NCBI RefSeq assembly: GCF_954871325.1
Contig: NC_088775.1
Span: forward strand, 48,523,561 to 48,587,560
Reading direction: 5' to 3'
Length of the DNA: 64,000 bases
Origin: Gordionus sp. m RMFG-2023
Taxonomy: Eukaryota; Nematomorpha; Gordioida; Chordodea; Parachordodidae
Each line of letters begins with the position of its first letter. The stretch's first letter is position 1. The position numbers and the translations under genes were made by a program. Positions 10,593 to 24,442 of the stretch are shown here, in pieces. Below the pieces are notes generated by a model. That model was not told the origin of the DNA and ran no database searches. It worked only from the letters and a program-made list of their open reading frames with translations.

Positions 10593-13500
10593 GGCCATGA
10601 CTAAAATACGAATTGCTATAAACTACGAATTGACAGGTAAATTGCGAATTGCCATGTCTAAACTACGAATTGTGTAAATTAATGTTAAATTTAGATAAAA
10701 TTATGGGAAGATTGGATGACTAAACTACGATTTGCCGTATATAATGTTAAATTAAATAGAATAAACTACGAATTGCCGTATTTTATGTTAAATTAAAATG
10801 ATTAAACTGCGAATTGCCGTATTTAATGTTAAAATAAAATGAATAAACTGCGAATTGTCGTATTTAATGATAAATTAAAATTAGTAAACTATGAATTGCC
10901 GTATTTAATGATAAATTAAAATTAGTAAACTACGAATTGCCGTATTTAATGTTTAAATATAATGAATAAACTACGAATTGCCGTATTTAATGTTAAATTA
11001 AAATGACTAAACTACGAATTGCCGTTATATAATGTTAAATTAAAATGACTAAACTACGAATTGCCGTAATTAATGTTAAATTAAATTTTCTAAACAGTAT
11101 ATTATGTTAAATTAAAATGACTAAACTACGAATTGCGGTTTATAATGTTAAATTAAATGAGGTAAACAACGAATTGCCGTATTTAATGTTAAATTAAAAT
11201 GTCTAAACAGTATATGATGTTAAAATAAAATGACTAAACTGCGAATTGCCGTTATATAATGTTAAATTATAATGACTAAACTACCAATTGCTATTGTTAA
11301 TGTTAAATTATAATGACTAAACTAAGAATTGCTCTAATTAATGTTAAATTAAAATGACTAAACTACGAATTGCCGTATTTAATGTTAAAATAAAATGAAT
11401 AAACTGGGAATTGTCGTATTTAATGTTAAAATAAAATGACTAAACTGCGAATTGCCATATTTAATGATAAATTAAAATGAGTAAATTACGAATTACCATA
11501 TATAATGTTTAAATATAATGAATAAACTACGAATTTAGGTATTTAATGTTAAATTAAAATGAATAAACTACGAATTGCCGTATTTTATGTCAAATTAAAA
11601 TGACTAAACTGCAAATTGCGTATTTAATGTTAAAATAAAATAAGTAAACTGCGAATTGCCGTATTTAATGATAAATGAAAATGAGTAAACTACGAATTGC
11701 CGTATTTTATGTTAAATTAAAATGACTAAACTGCGAATTGCCGTATTTAATGTTAAAATAAAATGACTAAACTACGAATTGCGGTAATTAATGTTAAATT
11801 AAAATGACTAAACTACGAATTGCCGTATTTAATGTTAAAATAAAATGAATAAACTGAGAATTGCCGTATTTAGTGTTAAAATAAAATGACTAAACTGCGA
11901 ATTGTCGTATTTAATGATAAATTAAAATTAGTAAACTACGAATTGCCGTATTTAATGATAAATTAAAATTAGTAAACTACGAATTGCCGTATTTAATGTT
12001 TAAATATAATGAATAAACTACGAATTGCCGTATTTAATGTTAAATTAAAATGACTAAACTGCGAATTGCCGTTATATAATGTTAAATTAAAATGACTAAA
12101 CTACGAATTGCCGTAATTAATGTTAAATTAAATTTTCTAAACAGTATATTATGTTAAATTAAAATGACTAAACTACGAATTGCGGTTTATAATGTTAAAT
12201 TAAATGAGGTAAACAACGAATTGCCGTATTTAATGTTAAATTAAAATGTCTAAACAGTATATGATGTTAAAATAAAATGACTAAACTGCGAATTGCCGTT
12301 ATATAATGTTAAATTATAATGACTAAACTACCAATTGCTATTGTTAATGTTAAATTATAATGACTAAACTAAGAATTGCTCTAATTAATGTTAAATTAAA
12401 ATGACTAAACTACGAATTGCCGTATTTAATGTTAAAATAAAATGAATAAACTGGGAATTGTCGTATTTAATGTTAAAATAAAATGACTAAACTGCGAATT
12501 GCCATATTTAATGATAAATTAAAATGAGTAAATTACGAATTACCATATATAATGTTTAAATATAATGAATAAACTACGAATTTAGGTATTTAATGTTAAA
12601 TTAAAATGAATAAACTACGAATTGCCGTATTTTATGTCAAATTAAAATGACTAAACTGCAAATTGCGTATTTAATGTTAAAATAATATAAGTAAACTGCG
12701 AATTGCCGTATTTAATGATAAATGAAAATGAGTAAACTACGAATTGCCGTATTTTATGTTAAATTAAAATGACTAAACTGCGAATTGCCGTATTTAATGT
12801 TAAAATAAAATGACTAAACTACGAATTGCGGTAATTAATGTTAAATTAAAATGACTAAACTACGAATTGCCGTATTTAATGTTAAAATAAAATGAATAAA
12901 CTGAGAATTGCCGTATTTAGTGTTAAAATAAAATGACTAAACTGCGAATTGGCGTATTTAATGATAAATGAAAATGAGTAAACTACGAATTGACATATAA
13001 AATGTTAAATATAATGAATAAATTACGAATTTAGGTATTTAATGTTAAATTAAAATGACTATACTGCGAATTGTGGTATATAAGGTAAAATTAAAAAGTC
13101 TAAACAACGAATTGCCGTATTTAATGTTAAATTAAAATGTCTAAACAGTATATGATGTTAAAATAAAATGACTAAACTGCGAATTGCCGTTATATAATGT
13201 TAAATTATAATGACTAAACTACCAATTGCTATTGTTAATGTTAAATTATAATGACTAAACTACGAATTGCTCTAATTAATGTTAAATTAAAATGACTAAA
13301 CTACGAATTGCCGTATTTAATGTTAAAATAAAATGAATAAACTGGGAATTGTCGTATTTAATGTTAAAATAAAATGACTAAACTGCGAATTGCCATATTT
13401 AATGATAAATTAAAATGAGTAAATTACGAATTACCATATATAATGTTTAAATATAATGAAAAAACTACGAATTTAGGTATTTATAAAATGAATAAACTAC

Positions 13501-16500
13501 GAATTGCCGTATTTTATGTCAAATTAAAATGACTAAACTGCAAATTGCGTATTTAATGTTAAAATAAAATAAGTAAACTGCGAATTGCCGTATTTAATGA
13601 TAAATGAAAATGAGTAAACTACGAATTGCCGTATTTTATGTTAAATTAAAATGACTAAACTGCGAATTGCCGTATTTAATGTTAAAATAAAATGACTAAA
13701 CTACGAATTGCGGTAATTAATGTTAAATTAAAATGACTAAACTACGAATTGCCGTATTTAATGTTAAAATAAAATGAATAAACTGAGAATTGCCGTATTT
13801 AGTGTTAAAATAAAATGAATAAACTGCGAATTGGCGTATTTAATGATAAATGAAAATGAGTAAACTACGAATTGACATATAAAATGTTAAATATAATGAA
13901 TAAATTACGAATTTAGGTATTTAATGTTAAATTAAAATGACTATACTGCGAATTGTGGTATATAAGGTAAAATTAAAAAGTCTAAACTACGAATTGCCAT
14001 ATTTAATGTTAAATTATAATCAATAAACTACGAATTGCGGTAAGTAATGTTAAATTAAAATGACTAAACTACGAATTGCGGTTGTTAATGTTAAATTATA
14101 TTGAGTAAACTACGAATTGCCATATTTAATGTTAAATTAAATTTTCTAAACAGTATATGATGTTAAATTAAAATGATTAAACTGCGAATTGCAGTATTTA
14201 ATGATAAATTAAAATTAGTAAACTACGAATTGCCGTATTTAATGATAAATTAAAATTAGTAAACCGTATATAATGTTTAAATATAATGAATAAACTACGA
14301 ATTGCCGTATTTAATGTTAAATTAAAATGACTAAACTGCGAATTGCGGTATATAATGTTAAATTAAAATGACTAAACTACGAATTGCCGTAATTAATGTT
14401 AAATAAAATTTTCTAAACAGTATATGATGTTAAATTAAAATGACTAAACTGTGAATTGCCGTATTTAATGATAAATTAAAATTAGTAAACTACGAATTGC
14501 GGTTATATAATGTTAAATTAAAATGACTAAACAAAGAATTGCAGTAATTAATATTAAATTAAATTTTCTAAACAGTATATTATGTTAAATTAAAATGACT
14601 AAACTACGAATTGCCATATTTAATGTTAAATTATAATGACTTAACTACGAATTGCGGTTTATAATATAAAATTAAGTAAACTACGAATTGCCATATTTAA
14701 TGTTAAATTAAATTGTATAAACAGTATATGATGTTAAAATAAAATGACTAAACTGCGAATTGGCGTTATATAATGTTTAATTATATAGACTAAACTACTA
14801 ATTGCGATTGTTATTGTTAAATTATAATGACTAAACTACGAATTGACATATATAATGTTAAATTAAATTTTCTAAACAGTATATGATGTTAAATTAAAAT
14901 GACTAAACTGCGAATTGCCGTATATAATGTTAAATTAAAATGACTAAACTACGAATTGCCGTAATTAATGTTAAATTAAATTTTCTAAACAGTATATGAT
15001 GTTAAATTAAACTGACTAAACTACGAATTGCCATATTTAATGTTAAATTATAATGACTAAACTACGAATTGCGGTTTATAATGTTAAATTAAATTCAGTA
15101 AACTACGAATTTCCGTATTTAATGTTAAATTATATTATCTAAACAGTATATGATGTTAAAATAAAATGACTAAACTGCGAATTGCCGTTATATATTGTTT
15201 AATTATATAGACTAAACTACTAATTGCGATTGTTAATGTTAAATTATAATGACTAAACTACGAATTGCCGTATTTAATGTTAAAATAAAATGAGTAAACT
15301 ACGAATTGCCATATATAATGTTTAAATATAATGAATAAACTACGAATTTAGGTATTTAATGTTAAATTAAAATGAATAAACTACGAATTGCCGTATTTTA
15401 TGTCAAATTAAAATGACTAAACTACGAATTGCCGTATTTAATGTTAAAATAAAATGACTAAACTGCAAATTGCGTATTTAATGTTAAAATAAAATAAGTA
15501 AACTGCGAATTGCCGTATTTAATGATAAATGAAAATGAGTAAACTACAAATTGCCGTATTTTATGTTAAATTAAAATGACTAAACTGCGAATTGTGGTAA
15601 TTAATGTTAAATTAAAATGACTAAACTACGAATTGCCGTATTTAATGTTAAAATAAAATGAATAAACTGCGAATTGCCGTATTTAATGTTAAAATAAAAT
15701 GACTAAACTGCGAATTGGCGTATTTAATGATAAATGAAAATGAGTAAACTACGAATTGCCATATAAAATGTTAAATATAATGAATAAATTACGAATTGTG
15801 GTATTTAATGTTAAATTAAAATGACTATACTGCGAATTGTGGTATATAAGGTAAAATTAAAAAGTTTAAACTACTAATTGCCATATTTAATGTTAAATTA
15901 TAATCAATAAACTACGAATTGCGGTAAGTAATGTTAAATTAAAATGACTAAACTACGAATTGCGGTTGTTAATGTTAAATTATATTGAGTAAACTACGAA
16001 TTGCCATATTTAATGTTAAATTAAATTTTCTAAACAGTATATGATGTTAAATTAAAATGACTAAACTGCGAATTGCAGTATTTAATGATAAATTAAAATT
16101 AGTAAACTACGAATTGCCGTATTTAATGAAAAATTAAAATTAGTAAACCGTATATAATGTTTAAATATAATGAATAAACTACGAATTGCGTATTTAATTA
16201 TAAATTAAAATGACTAAACTACGAATTGTGTTATATAGGTAAAATTAAAATGACTAAACTACTAATTGCCATCTTTAATGTTAAATTATAATCAATAAAC
16301 TACGAATTGCGGTAAGTAATGTTAAATTAAAATGACTAAACTGCGAATTGCCGTATATAATGTTAAATTAAAATGACTAAACTACGAATTGCCGTAATTA
16401 ATGTTAAATAAAATTTTCTAAACAGTAAATTAAAATGATTAAACTGTGAATTGCCGTATTTAATGTTAAAATAAAATGACTAAACTGCGAATTGCCGTAT

Positions 16501-19500
16501 TTAATGATAAATTAAAATTAGTAAACTACGAATTGCGGTTATATAATGTTTAATTAAAATGACTAAACAACGAATTGCCGTAATTAATGTTAAATTAAAT
16601 TTTCTAAACAGTATATTATGTTAAATTAAAATGACTAAACTACGAATTGCCATATTTAATGTTAAATTATAATGACTAAACTACGAATTGCGGTTTATAA
16701 TATTAAATTAAAATAAGTAAACTACGAATTGTCATATTTAATGTTAAATTAAATTGTATAAACAGTTTATGATGTTAAAATAAAATGACTAAACTGCGAA
16801 TTGCCGTTATATAATGTTTAATTATATAGACTAAACTACTAATTGCGATTGTTAATGTTAAATTATAATGACTAAACTACGAATTGACGTATATAATGTT
16901 AAATTAAATTTTCTAAACAGTATATGATGTTAAATTAAAATGACTAAACTGCGAATTGCTGTATATAATGTTAATTTAAAATGACTAAACTACGAATTGC
17001 CCTAATTAATGTTAAATTAAATTTTCTAAACAGTATATGATGTTAAATTAAAATGACTAAACTACGAATTGCCATATTTAATGTTAAATTATAATGACTA
17101 AACTACGAATTGCGGTTTATAATGTTAAATTAAATTAAGTAAACTACGAATTTCCGTATTTAATGTTAAATTATATTATCTAAATAGTATATGATGTTAA
17201 AATAAAATGACTAAACTGCGAATTGCCGTTATATAATGTTTAATTATATAGACTAAACTACTAATTGCGATTGTTAATGTTAAATTATAATGACTAAACT
17301 ACGAATTGCCGTATTTAATGTTAAAATAAAATGAGTAAACTACGAATTGCCATATATAATGTTTAAATATAATGAATAAACTACGAATTTAGGTATTTAA
17401 TGTTAAATTAAAATGAATAAACTACGAATTGCCGTATTTTATGTCAAATTAAAATGACTAAACTACGAATTGCCGTATTTAATGTTAAAATAAAATGACT
17501 AAACTGCAAATTGTGTATTTAATGTTAAAATAAAATAAGTAAACTGCGAATTGCCGTATTTAATGATAAATGAAAATGAGTAAACAACAAATTGCCGTAT
17601 TTTATGTTAAATTAAAATGACTAAACTGCGAATAGCCGTATTTAATGTTAAAATAAAATGAGTAAACTACGAATTGCGGTAATTAATGTTAAATTAAAAT
17701 GACTAAACTACGAATTGCCGTATTTAATGTTAAAATAAAATGAATAAACTGCCAATTGCCGTATTTAATGTTAAAATAAAATGACTAAACTGCGAATTGG
17801 CGTATTTAATGATAAATGAAAATGAGTAAACTACGAATTGCCATATAAAATGTTAAATATAATGAATAAATTACGAATTGTGGTATTTAATGTTAAATTA
17901 AAATGACTATACTGCGAATTGTGGTATATAAGGTAAAATTAAAAAGTTTAAACTACGAATTGCCATATTTAATGTTAAATTATAATGACTAAACTACGAA
18001 TTGCGGTTTATAATATTAAATTAAATTAAGTAAACTACGAATTGCCGTATTTAATGTTAAATTAAATTGTATAAACAGTATATGATGTTAAAATAAAATG
18101 ACTAAACTGCGAATTGCCGTTATATAATGTTTAATTATATAGACTAAACTACTAATTGCGATTGTTAATGTTAAATTATAATGACTAAACTACGAATAGA
18201 CGTATATAATGTTAAATTTAATTTTCTAAACAGTATATGATGTTAAATTAAAATGACTAAACTGCAAATTTCCGTATATAATGTTAAATTAAAATGACTA
18301 AACTACGAATTGCCGTAATTAATGTTAAATTAAATTTTCTAAACAGTATATGATGTTAAATTAAAATGACTAAACTACCAATTGCCATATTTAATGTTAA
18401 ATTATAATGACTAAACTACGAATTGCGGTTTATAATGTTAAATTAAATTAAGTAAGCTACGAATTTCCGTATTTAATGTTAAATTATATTATCTAAACAG
18501 TATATGATGTTAAAATAAAATGACTAAACTGCGAATTGCCGTTATATAATGTTTAATTATATAGACTAAACTACTAATTGCGATTGTTAATGTTAAATTA
18601 TAATGACTAAACTACGAATTGCTGTAATTAATGTTAAATTAAAATGATTAAACTACGAATTGCCGTATTTAATGTTAAAATAAAATGAGTAAACTACGAA
18701 TTGCCATATATAATGTTTAAATATAATGAATAAACTACGAATTGCGGTATTTAATGTTAAATTAAAATGAATAAACTACGAATTGCCGTATTTTATGTTA
18801 AATTAAAATCACTAAACACGAATTGCCGTATTTAATGTTAAAATAAAATGACTAAACTGCGAATTGCCGTATTTAATGTTAAAATAAAATGAATAAACTG
18901 CGAATTGCCATATTTAATGATAAATGAAAATGAGTAAACTACGAATTGCCGTATTTTATGTTAAACTAAAATGACTAAACTGCGAATTGCCGTAATTAAT
19001 GTTAAATTAAAATGACTAAACTACGAATTGCCGTATTTAATGTTAAAATAAAATGAATAAACTGCGAATTGCCGTATTTAATGTTAAAATAAAATGACTA
19101 AACTGCGAATTGGCGTATTTAATGATAAATGAAAATGAGTAAACTACGAATTGCCATATATAATGTTAAATATAATGAATAAAATACGAATTGTGGTATT
19201 TAATGTTAAATTAAAATGACTATCCTGCGAATTGTGATATATAAGGTAAAATTAAAAAGTCTAAACTACGAATTGCCATATTTAATGTTAAATTATAATC
19301 AATAAACTACGAATTGCGGTAAGTAATGTTAAATTAAAATGACTAAACTGCGAATTGCCGTATATAATGTTAAATTAAAATGACTAAACTACGAATTGCC
19401 GTAATTAATGTTAAATTAAATTTTCTAAACAGTATATGATGTTAAATTAAAATGACTAAACTGCGAATTGCCGTATTATATGTTAAATAAAAATGACGAA

Positions 19501-22500
19501 ACTACGAATCGCGGTTGTTAATGTTATATTATAATTAGTAAACTACGAATTGCCATATTTAATGTTAAATTAAAATGACTAAACTACGAATTGCCGTAAT
19601 TAATGTTAAATTTTCTAAACAGTATTTAATGTTTAATTATAATGACTAAACTGCAAATTGCCGTTATATAATGTTAAATTAAAATGACTAAACTACGAAT
19701 TGTCGTAAATAATGTTAAATTATATTTTCTAAACAGTATATGATGTTAAATTAAAATGACTAAACTGCCAATTGCCGTATTTAGTGTTTAATTATTATTA
19801 CTAAACTACGAATTGCGGTTGTTGATGTTAAATTATAATGAGTAAACTACGAATTGCCATATTTAATGTTAAATTAAAATGACTAAACTACGCATCGCCG
19901 TAATTATTGTTAAATTAAATTTTCTAAACAATATATTATGTTAAATTAAAATGACTAAACTACGAATTGCGGTTTATAATGTTAAATTAAATTAAGTAAA
20001 CTACGAATTGCCGTAATTAATGTTAAATTAAAATGTCTAAACAGTATATGAAGTTAAAATAAAATGACTAAACTGTGAATTGCCGTTATATAATGAATGA
20101 TTAAACTACTAATTGCGATTGTTAATGTTAAATTATAATGACTAAACTACGAATTGTGGTTTTAATTATAATGACTAAACTACTAATTGCGATTGTTAAT
20201 GTTAAATTATAATGACTAAACTACGAATAGACGTATACAATGTTAAATTTAATTTTCTAAACAGTATATGATGTTAAATTAAAATGACTAAACTGCAAAT
20301 TGCCGTATATAATGTTAAATTAAAATGACTAAACTACGAATTGCCGTAATGTTAAATTAAATTTTCTAAACAGTATATGATGTTAAATTAAAATGACTAA
20401 ACTACGAATTGCCATATTTAATGTTAAATTATAATGACTAAACTACGAATTGCGGTTTATAATGTTAAATTAAATTAAGTAAGCTACGAATTTCCGTATT
20501 TAATGTTAAATTATATTATCTAAACAGTATATTATGTTAAATTAAAATGACTAAACTACGAATTGCGGTTTATAATGTTAAATTAAATGAGGTAAACAAC
20601 GAATTGCCGTATTTAATGTTAAATTAAAATGTCTAAACAGTATATGATGTCAAAATAAAATGACTAAACTGCGAATTGCCGTTATATAATGTTAAATTAT
20701 AATGACTAAACTACCAATTGCTATTGTTAATGTTAAGTTATAATGACTAAACTACGAATTGCTCTAATTAATGTTAAATTAAAATGACTAAACTACGAAT
20801 TGCCGTATTTAATGTTAAAATAAAATGAATAAACTGAGAATTGCCGTATTTAATGTTAAAATAAAATGACTAAACTGCGAATTGGCGTATTTATAGATAA
20901 ATGAAAATGAGTAAACTACGAATTGCCATATAAAATGTTAAATATAATGATACGAATTGAGGTATTTAATGTTAAATTAAAATGACTATACTGCGAATTG
21001 TGGTATATAAGGAAAATTAAAAAGTCTAAACTACGAATTGTCATATTTAATGTTAAATTATAATCAATAAACTACGAATTGCGGTAAGTAATGTTAAATT
21101 AAAATGACTAAACTACGAATTGCGGTTGTTAATGTTAAATTATAATGAGTAAACTACGAATTGCCATATTTAATGTTAAATTAAATTTTCTAAACAGTAT
21201 ATGATGTTAAATTAAAATGACTAAACTGCGAATTGCAGTATTTATGATAAATTAAAATTAGTAAACCGTATATAATGTTTAAATATAATGAATAAACTAC
21301 GAATTGTCGTATTTAATGTAAAATTAAAATGACTAAACTACGAATTGTGTTATATAAGGTAAAATTAAAATGACTAAACTACGAATTGCCATCTTTAATG
21401 TTAAATTATAATCAATAAACTACGAATTGCGGTAAGTAATGTTAAATTAAAATGACTAAACTGCGAATTGCCGTATATAATGTTAAATTAAAATGACTAA
21501 ACTACGAATTGCCGTAATTAATGTTAAATTAAATTTTCTAAACAGTATATGATGTTAAATTAAAATGACTAAACTGTGAATTGCCGTATTTAATGTTAAA
21601 ATAAAATGACTAAACTGCGAATTGCCGTATTTAATGATAAATTAAAATTAGTAAACTACGAATTGCGGTTATATAATGTTAAATTAAAATGACTAAACAA
21701 CGAATTGCCGTAATTAATGTTAAATTAAAATGACTAAACTACGAATTGCGGTTTATAATATTAAATTAAATTAAGTAAACTACGAATTGCCGTATTTAAT
21801 GTTAAATTGAATTGTATAAACAGTATATGATGTTAAAATAAAATGACTAAACTGCGAATTGCCGTTATATAATGTTTAATTATATAGACTAAACTACTAA
21901 TTGCGATTGTTAATGTTAAATTATAATGACTAAACTACGAATAGACGTATATAATGTTAAATTTAATTTTCTAAACAGTATATGATGTTAAATTAAAATG
22001 ACTAAACTGCAAATTGCCGTATATAATGTTAAATTAAAATGACTAAACTACGAATTGCCGTAATTAATGTTAAATTAAATTTTCTAAACAGTATATGATG
22101 TTAAATTAAAATGACTAAACTACGAATTGCCATATTTAATGTTAAATTATAATGACTAAACTACGAATTGCGGTTTATAATGTTAAATTAAATTAAGTAA
22201 GCTACGAATTTCCGTATTTAATGTTAAATTATATTATCTAAACAGTATATGATGTTAAAATAAAATGACTAAACTGCGAATTGCCGTTATATAATGTTTA
22301 ATTATATAGACTAAACTACTAATTGCGATTGTTAATGTTAAATTATAATGACTAAACTACGAATTGCTGTAATTAATGTTAAATTAAAATGACTAAACTA
22401 CGAATTGCCGTATTTAATGTTAAAATAAAATGAGTAAACTACGAATTGCCATATATAATGTTTAAATATAATGAATAAACAACGAATTGCGGTATTTAAT

Positions 22501-23467
22501 GTTAAATTAAAATGAATAAACTACGAATTGCCGTATTTTATGTTAAATTAAAATGACTAAACTGCGAATTGCCGTATTTAATGTTAAAATAAAATGACTA
22601 ACCTGCGAATTGCCGTATTTAATGTTAAAATAAAATGAGTAAACTGCGAATTGCCGTATTTAATGATAAATGAAAATGAGTAAACTACGAATTACCGTAT
22701 TTTATGTTAAATTAAAATGACTAAACTGCGAATTGCCGTATTTAATGTTAAAATAAAAAGACTAAACTACGAATTGCGATAATTAATGTTAAATTAAAAT
22801 GACTAAACTACGAATTGCCGTATTTAATGTTAAAATAAAATGAATAAACTGCGAATTGCCGTATTTATTGTTAAAATAAAATGACTAAACTGCGAATTGA
22901 CGTATTTAATGATAAATGAAAATGAGTAAACTACGAATTGCCATATATAATGTTAAATATAATGAATAAAATACGAATTGTGGTATTTAATGTTAAATTA
23001 AAATGACTATCCTGCGAATTGTGATATATAAGGTAAAATTAAAAAGTCTAAACTACGAATTGCCATATTTAATGTTAAATTATAATCAATAAACTACGAA
23101 TTGCGGTAAGTAATGTTAAATTATAATGACTAAACTGCGAATTGCCGTATATAATGTTAAATTAAAATGACTAAACTACGAATTGCCGTAATTAATGTTA
23201 AATTAAATTTTCTAAACAGTATATGATGTTAAATTAAAATGACTAAACTGCGAATTGCCGTATTATATGTTAAATAAAAATGACGAAACTACGAATTGCG
23301 GTTGTTAATGTTATATTATAATTAGTAAACTACGAATTGCCATATTTAATGTTAAATTAAAATGACTAAACTACGAATTGCCGTAATTAATGTTAAATTT
23401 TCTAAACAGTATTTAATGTTTAATTATAATGACTAAACTGCAAATTGCCGTTATATAATGTTAAATT
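10593..23467 (+). repeat. Left arm: about 41-bp tandem array, roughly 310 units
   Basis: The consensus unit is ACTAAACTACGAATTGC followed by an A/T-rich stretch of about 24 bases (cgtatttaatgttaaat, then taaaatg). Most units keep 'aaact(a/g)cgaattgc' while the A/T spacer drifts between types such as 'gtatttaatg', 'gttatataatg' and 'gtaattaatg'. A shortened unit, 'ctaaacagtatatgatg', lacks about 11 bases of the core and recurs regularly. Longer-period repeats of about 1.05 kb (for example 11201 and 12248) and 3.79 kb (for example 19493 and 23280) are superimposed. No open frame of use is present. It ends abruptly at the small element at 23468. Confidence 0.95.
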
Positions 23468-24003
23468 AGACTTGAGTCGTGAACTCAAGTCTATATACTT
23501 GAGTCGACTAGAGGACGAATATTTTTATAAACTTGAGTCGTCGACTAGAAAATGAATATTTTTATAAACTTGAGTCTTCGACTAGAGGACGAATATTTTT
23601 AAAAACTTGAGTCTTCTGAAGTCAAAATATAATATGCAAATTCAACTTATACTTTTTATTCTTTATTAATTAATAAAGTTTTACAAACATTTTTATCTCA
23701 TGAATATGGGTTAATTTTATAAAAATATTCGTCCTCTCGTCGACGACTCAAGTTTATAAAAATATTCGTCCTCTAGTCGAAAACTCAAGTTTATAAAAAT
23801 ATTCGTCCTCTAGTCAACGACTTAAGTTTATAAAAATATTCGTCCTCTAGTCAACGTTTATAAAAATATTCGTCCTCTAGTCGATTTGAGTTCACTACTT
23901 GAGTTCACCACTCGAGTCGACTTGAGTTCACGACTCGAGTTCACGACTAACGACTTCAGACTTTGAGTCGGAGTCGGGTGAACTCGACTTTTTAACAACA
24001 CTA
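23468..24003. mobile_element. Small foldback-like MITE at the inner edge of the left arm
   Basis: Copies of 'gactagaggacgaatatttt' in + orientation (23507-23610) face several reverse-oriented copies (about 23730-23890) around an A/T-rich centre. Outside these lie 'gagttcacgact' and 'cttgagtcg' runs. The right end, read on the minus strand, begins TAGTGTTGTTAAAAAGTCG, a hAT-MITE-like terminus. The left end lacks that tip, so the copy may be truncated. The 41-bp array does not resume beyond it, so it marks the arm-core boundary. Confidence 0.6.
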
Positions 24004-24442
24004 AATATTATATAAAAAAATATTAATTTAAATAAATTATGCACAAATTAAAAAAATATAAAATTCTTAAATTTTTTTTTGAATTGACCATATTTGACCG
24101 GTCAAAAATCGGTCGACCGAATCGTATTTGACCGGTCAATTACACAAAAGAATGCAAAACGAGAAGCTCTAATAATACAATCGTAAAACATGTGTACATT
24201 TACAATTTTTATTTTTTTTGATCAAAATCAGGTTTTTTATCATATTTAAAAAAAAATATTTTTTCCTCTTGGTTCATATATCATAATTATGTTTTGTTTT
24301 TATATATACGTTCATTTTCGATAAATAATGATTTACGATAGAGGAGTGTTGAGATTGGAAAGGGAACGGGAATAGTTTACGGAAGGAAATTTTTCTATTG
24401 ACTGAAATGTTGTTAAAAAATTTTAATAATACTGAAATAAGG
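24004..24442. other. Core DNA with two TTGACCGGTCAA palindromes
   Basis: Perfect 12-bp palindromes TTGACCGGTCAA lie at 24104-24115 and 24128-24139, with a related 'ggtcgaccg' between them. They are probably the inside of another terminal-inverted-repeat element. No gene was seen. Confidence 0.5.

Noticed and set aside
10593-23467. CRISPR array or ordinary centromeric satellite
   Set aside because: Repeats and spacers both belong to one drifting unit in a eukaryote, so it is not CRISPR. A plain satellite does not explain inverted matching ends with an 8-bp duplication, although a satellite role on top of this cannot be excluded.
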